DNA from: Alcaligenaceae bacterium
Lineage (GTDB): Bacteria > Pseudomonadota > Gammaproteobacteria > Burkholderiales > Burkholderiaceae_B
Direction: 5' to 3'
Length of the DNA stretch: 64,000 nt
NCBI GenBank assembly: GCA_013416445.1
Contig: JACCER010000001.1
Span: 406,250-470,249, forward strand
The notes beneath the pieces were generated by a model. That model did not search any database, was not told where the DNA came from, and saw only the letters and a program-made list of their open reading frames with translations. Position numbers and translations under genes: made by a program. Below are positions 63,874 to 64,000 of the stretch, in pieces; within the stretch, counting starts at the first letter, position 1; each line of letters opens with the position of its first letter.

Positions 63874-64000
63874 TGACCCTGCCTCGTTTCCACGTACAGC
63901 AAGAAGGTGGTAGTTTCTTGTTAACGGAGAATGGAAATGAAAGAACGCAACGTGCCCAAGCGGCAATATACGCAGGAATATAAGTTAGAGTCAGCGCGCT
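63874..64000 (+). mobile_element. Left end of an IS3-type insertion sequence (continues beyond window)
   Basis: TGACCCTGCCTCGTTTCCAC followed by GTACAGC at 63874 has the TG-start and composition of IS3-family left ends. A transposase reading frame begins 63 bp inside. It abruptly ends a 50-residue-repeat coding frame on the other strand. The right end and target duplication lie outside the window. Confidence 0.7.
63937..64000 (+). CDS. IS3-family transposase OrfA, N-terminal fragment (truncated by window)
   Basis: MKERNVPKRQYTQEYKLESA is the usual beginning of IS3-family OrfA helix-turn-helix proteins (R-x-Y-(T/S)-x-E-(F/Y)-K-x-E-x-(V/A)). CGGAGA is 6 bases before this ATG; another ATG at 63931 overlaps that site. 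OrfA binds the IS ends; OrfB with the DDE domain should follow beyond the window. Confidence 0.75.
   Translation, partial: MKERNVPKRQYTQEYKLESAR

Noticed and set aside
61174..64000. Duplicate of the tRNA-Leu 3' end marking the far side of an island
   Set aside because: No second copy of the CTCCGTTCGCACCA-type sequence was seen before the window ends.

Overview
The window looks like a chromosomal segment of a betaproteobacterium, most likely Burkholderiales/Alcaligenaceae (Bordetella-Pusillimonas-like). The grounds are the moderately high GC, the large number of periplasmic-binding-protein transporters (Liv, Ugp, TRAP, nitrate/sulfonate-type ABC), and characteristic gene blocks (tig-clpP-clpX-lon, recG-oxyR, prfB-lysS, isc genes next to a small tyrosine phosphatase gene). 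This is inferred from gene content and protein character; no search was run.

Layout. 0-2.4 kb: the 3' part of an S9 prolyl-oligopeptidase gene and a glutathione transferase. 3-8 kb (minus strand): a complete branched-chain amino acid ABC operon, livJ-livH-livM-livG-livF, then proC. 9-13.5 kb: the glycerol-3-phosphate importer ugpBAEC. 13.5-20 kb (minus): a quinone oxidoreductase, an orphan Liv-type binding protein, dps, oxyR, recG and ridA. 20-24.5 kb: gene remnants, a DMT exporter, a DUF2007 protein, serine acetyltransferase, an AhpD-like protein and a hemerythrin. 24.5-28.2 kb (minus): an ABC importer operon with two unrelated binding proteins. 28.3-34.1 kb: an AEC transporter and a YhaO/YhaN-like (SbcD/SbcC-like) nuclease-ATPase pair. 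34.2-37.1 kb: a DctPQM TRAP importer. 37.7-42.5 kb: an antitoxin remnant, a TDT transporter, prfB with its programmed frameshift, an SDR enzyme and lysS. 42.6-45.5 kb: an accessory insert with an Rpn-type nuclease and an MlrC-like metallopeptidase. 45.9-49.1 kb (minus): iscR-iscS-iscU-iscA and a tyrosine phosphatase. 49.6-60 kb: uvrB, an aromatic/aspartate aminotransferase, lexA, lon, clpX, clpP and tig. 60-61.2 kb: an LpxL-type acyltransferase and tRNA-Leu(UAG). 61.2-64 kb: a decayed accessory region beginning at the tRNA, with a zinc-ribbon protein, a BrnT/BrnA toxin-antitoxin pair, an antidote pseudogene, a 50-residue-repeat protein cut by an insertion sequence, and the left end of an IS3-type element.

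Most unusual content. (1) A roughly 530-bp repeat family built of two consecutive very long hairpins. There are two good copies (2478-3003 and 37178-37708), one inverted and internally deleted copy (45532-45793) and one solo end (29243-29290). All four lie between convergently transcribed genes. The first hairpin differs between the two good copies in a way mirrored on both arms, so pairing is kept. (2) The IscU homologue has leucine in place of the first conserved cluster-ligand cysteine, and hscB-hscA-fdx are missing downstream of iscA, exactly where the inverted repeat copy lies. (3) Regulatory sites that read cleanly from sequence: a near-consensus IscR type-1 operator before iscR, a perfect SOS box before lexA, and the RF2 autoregulatory frameshift site in prfB.
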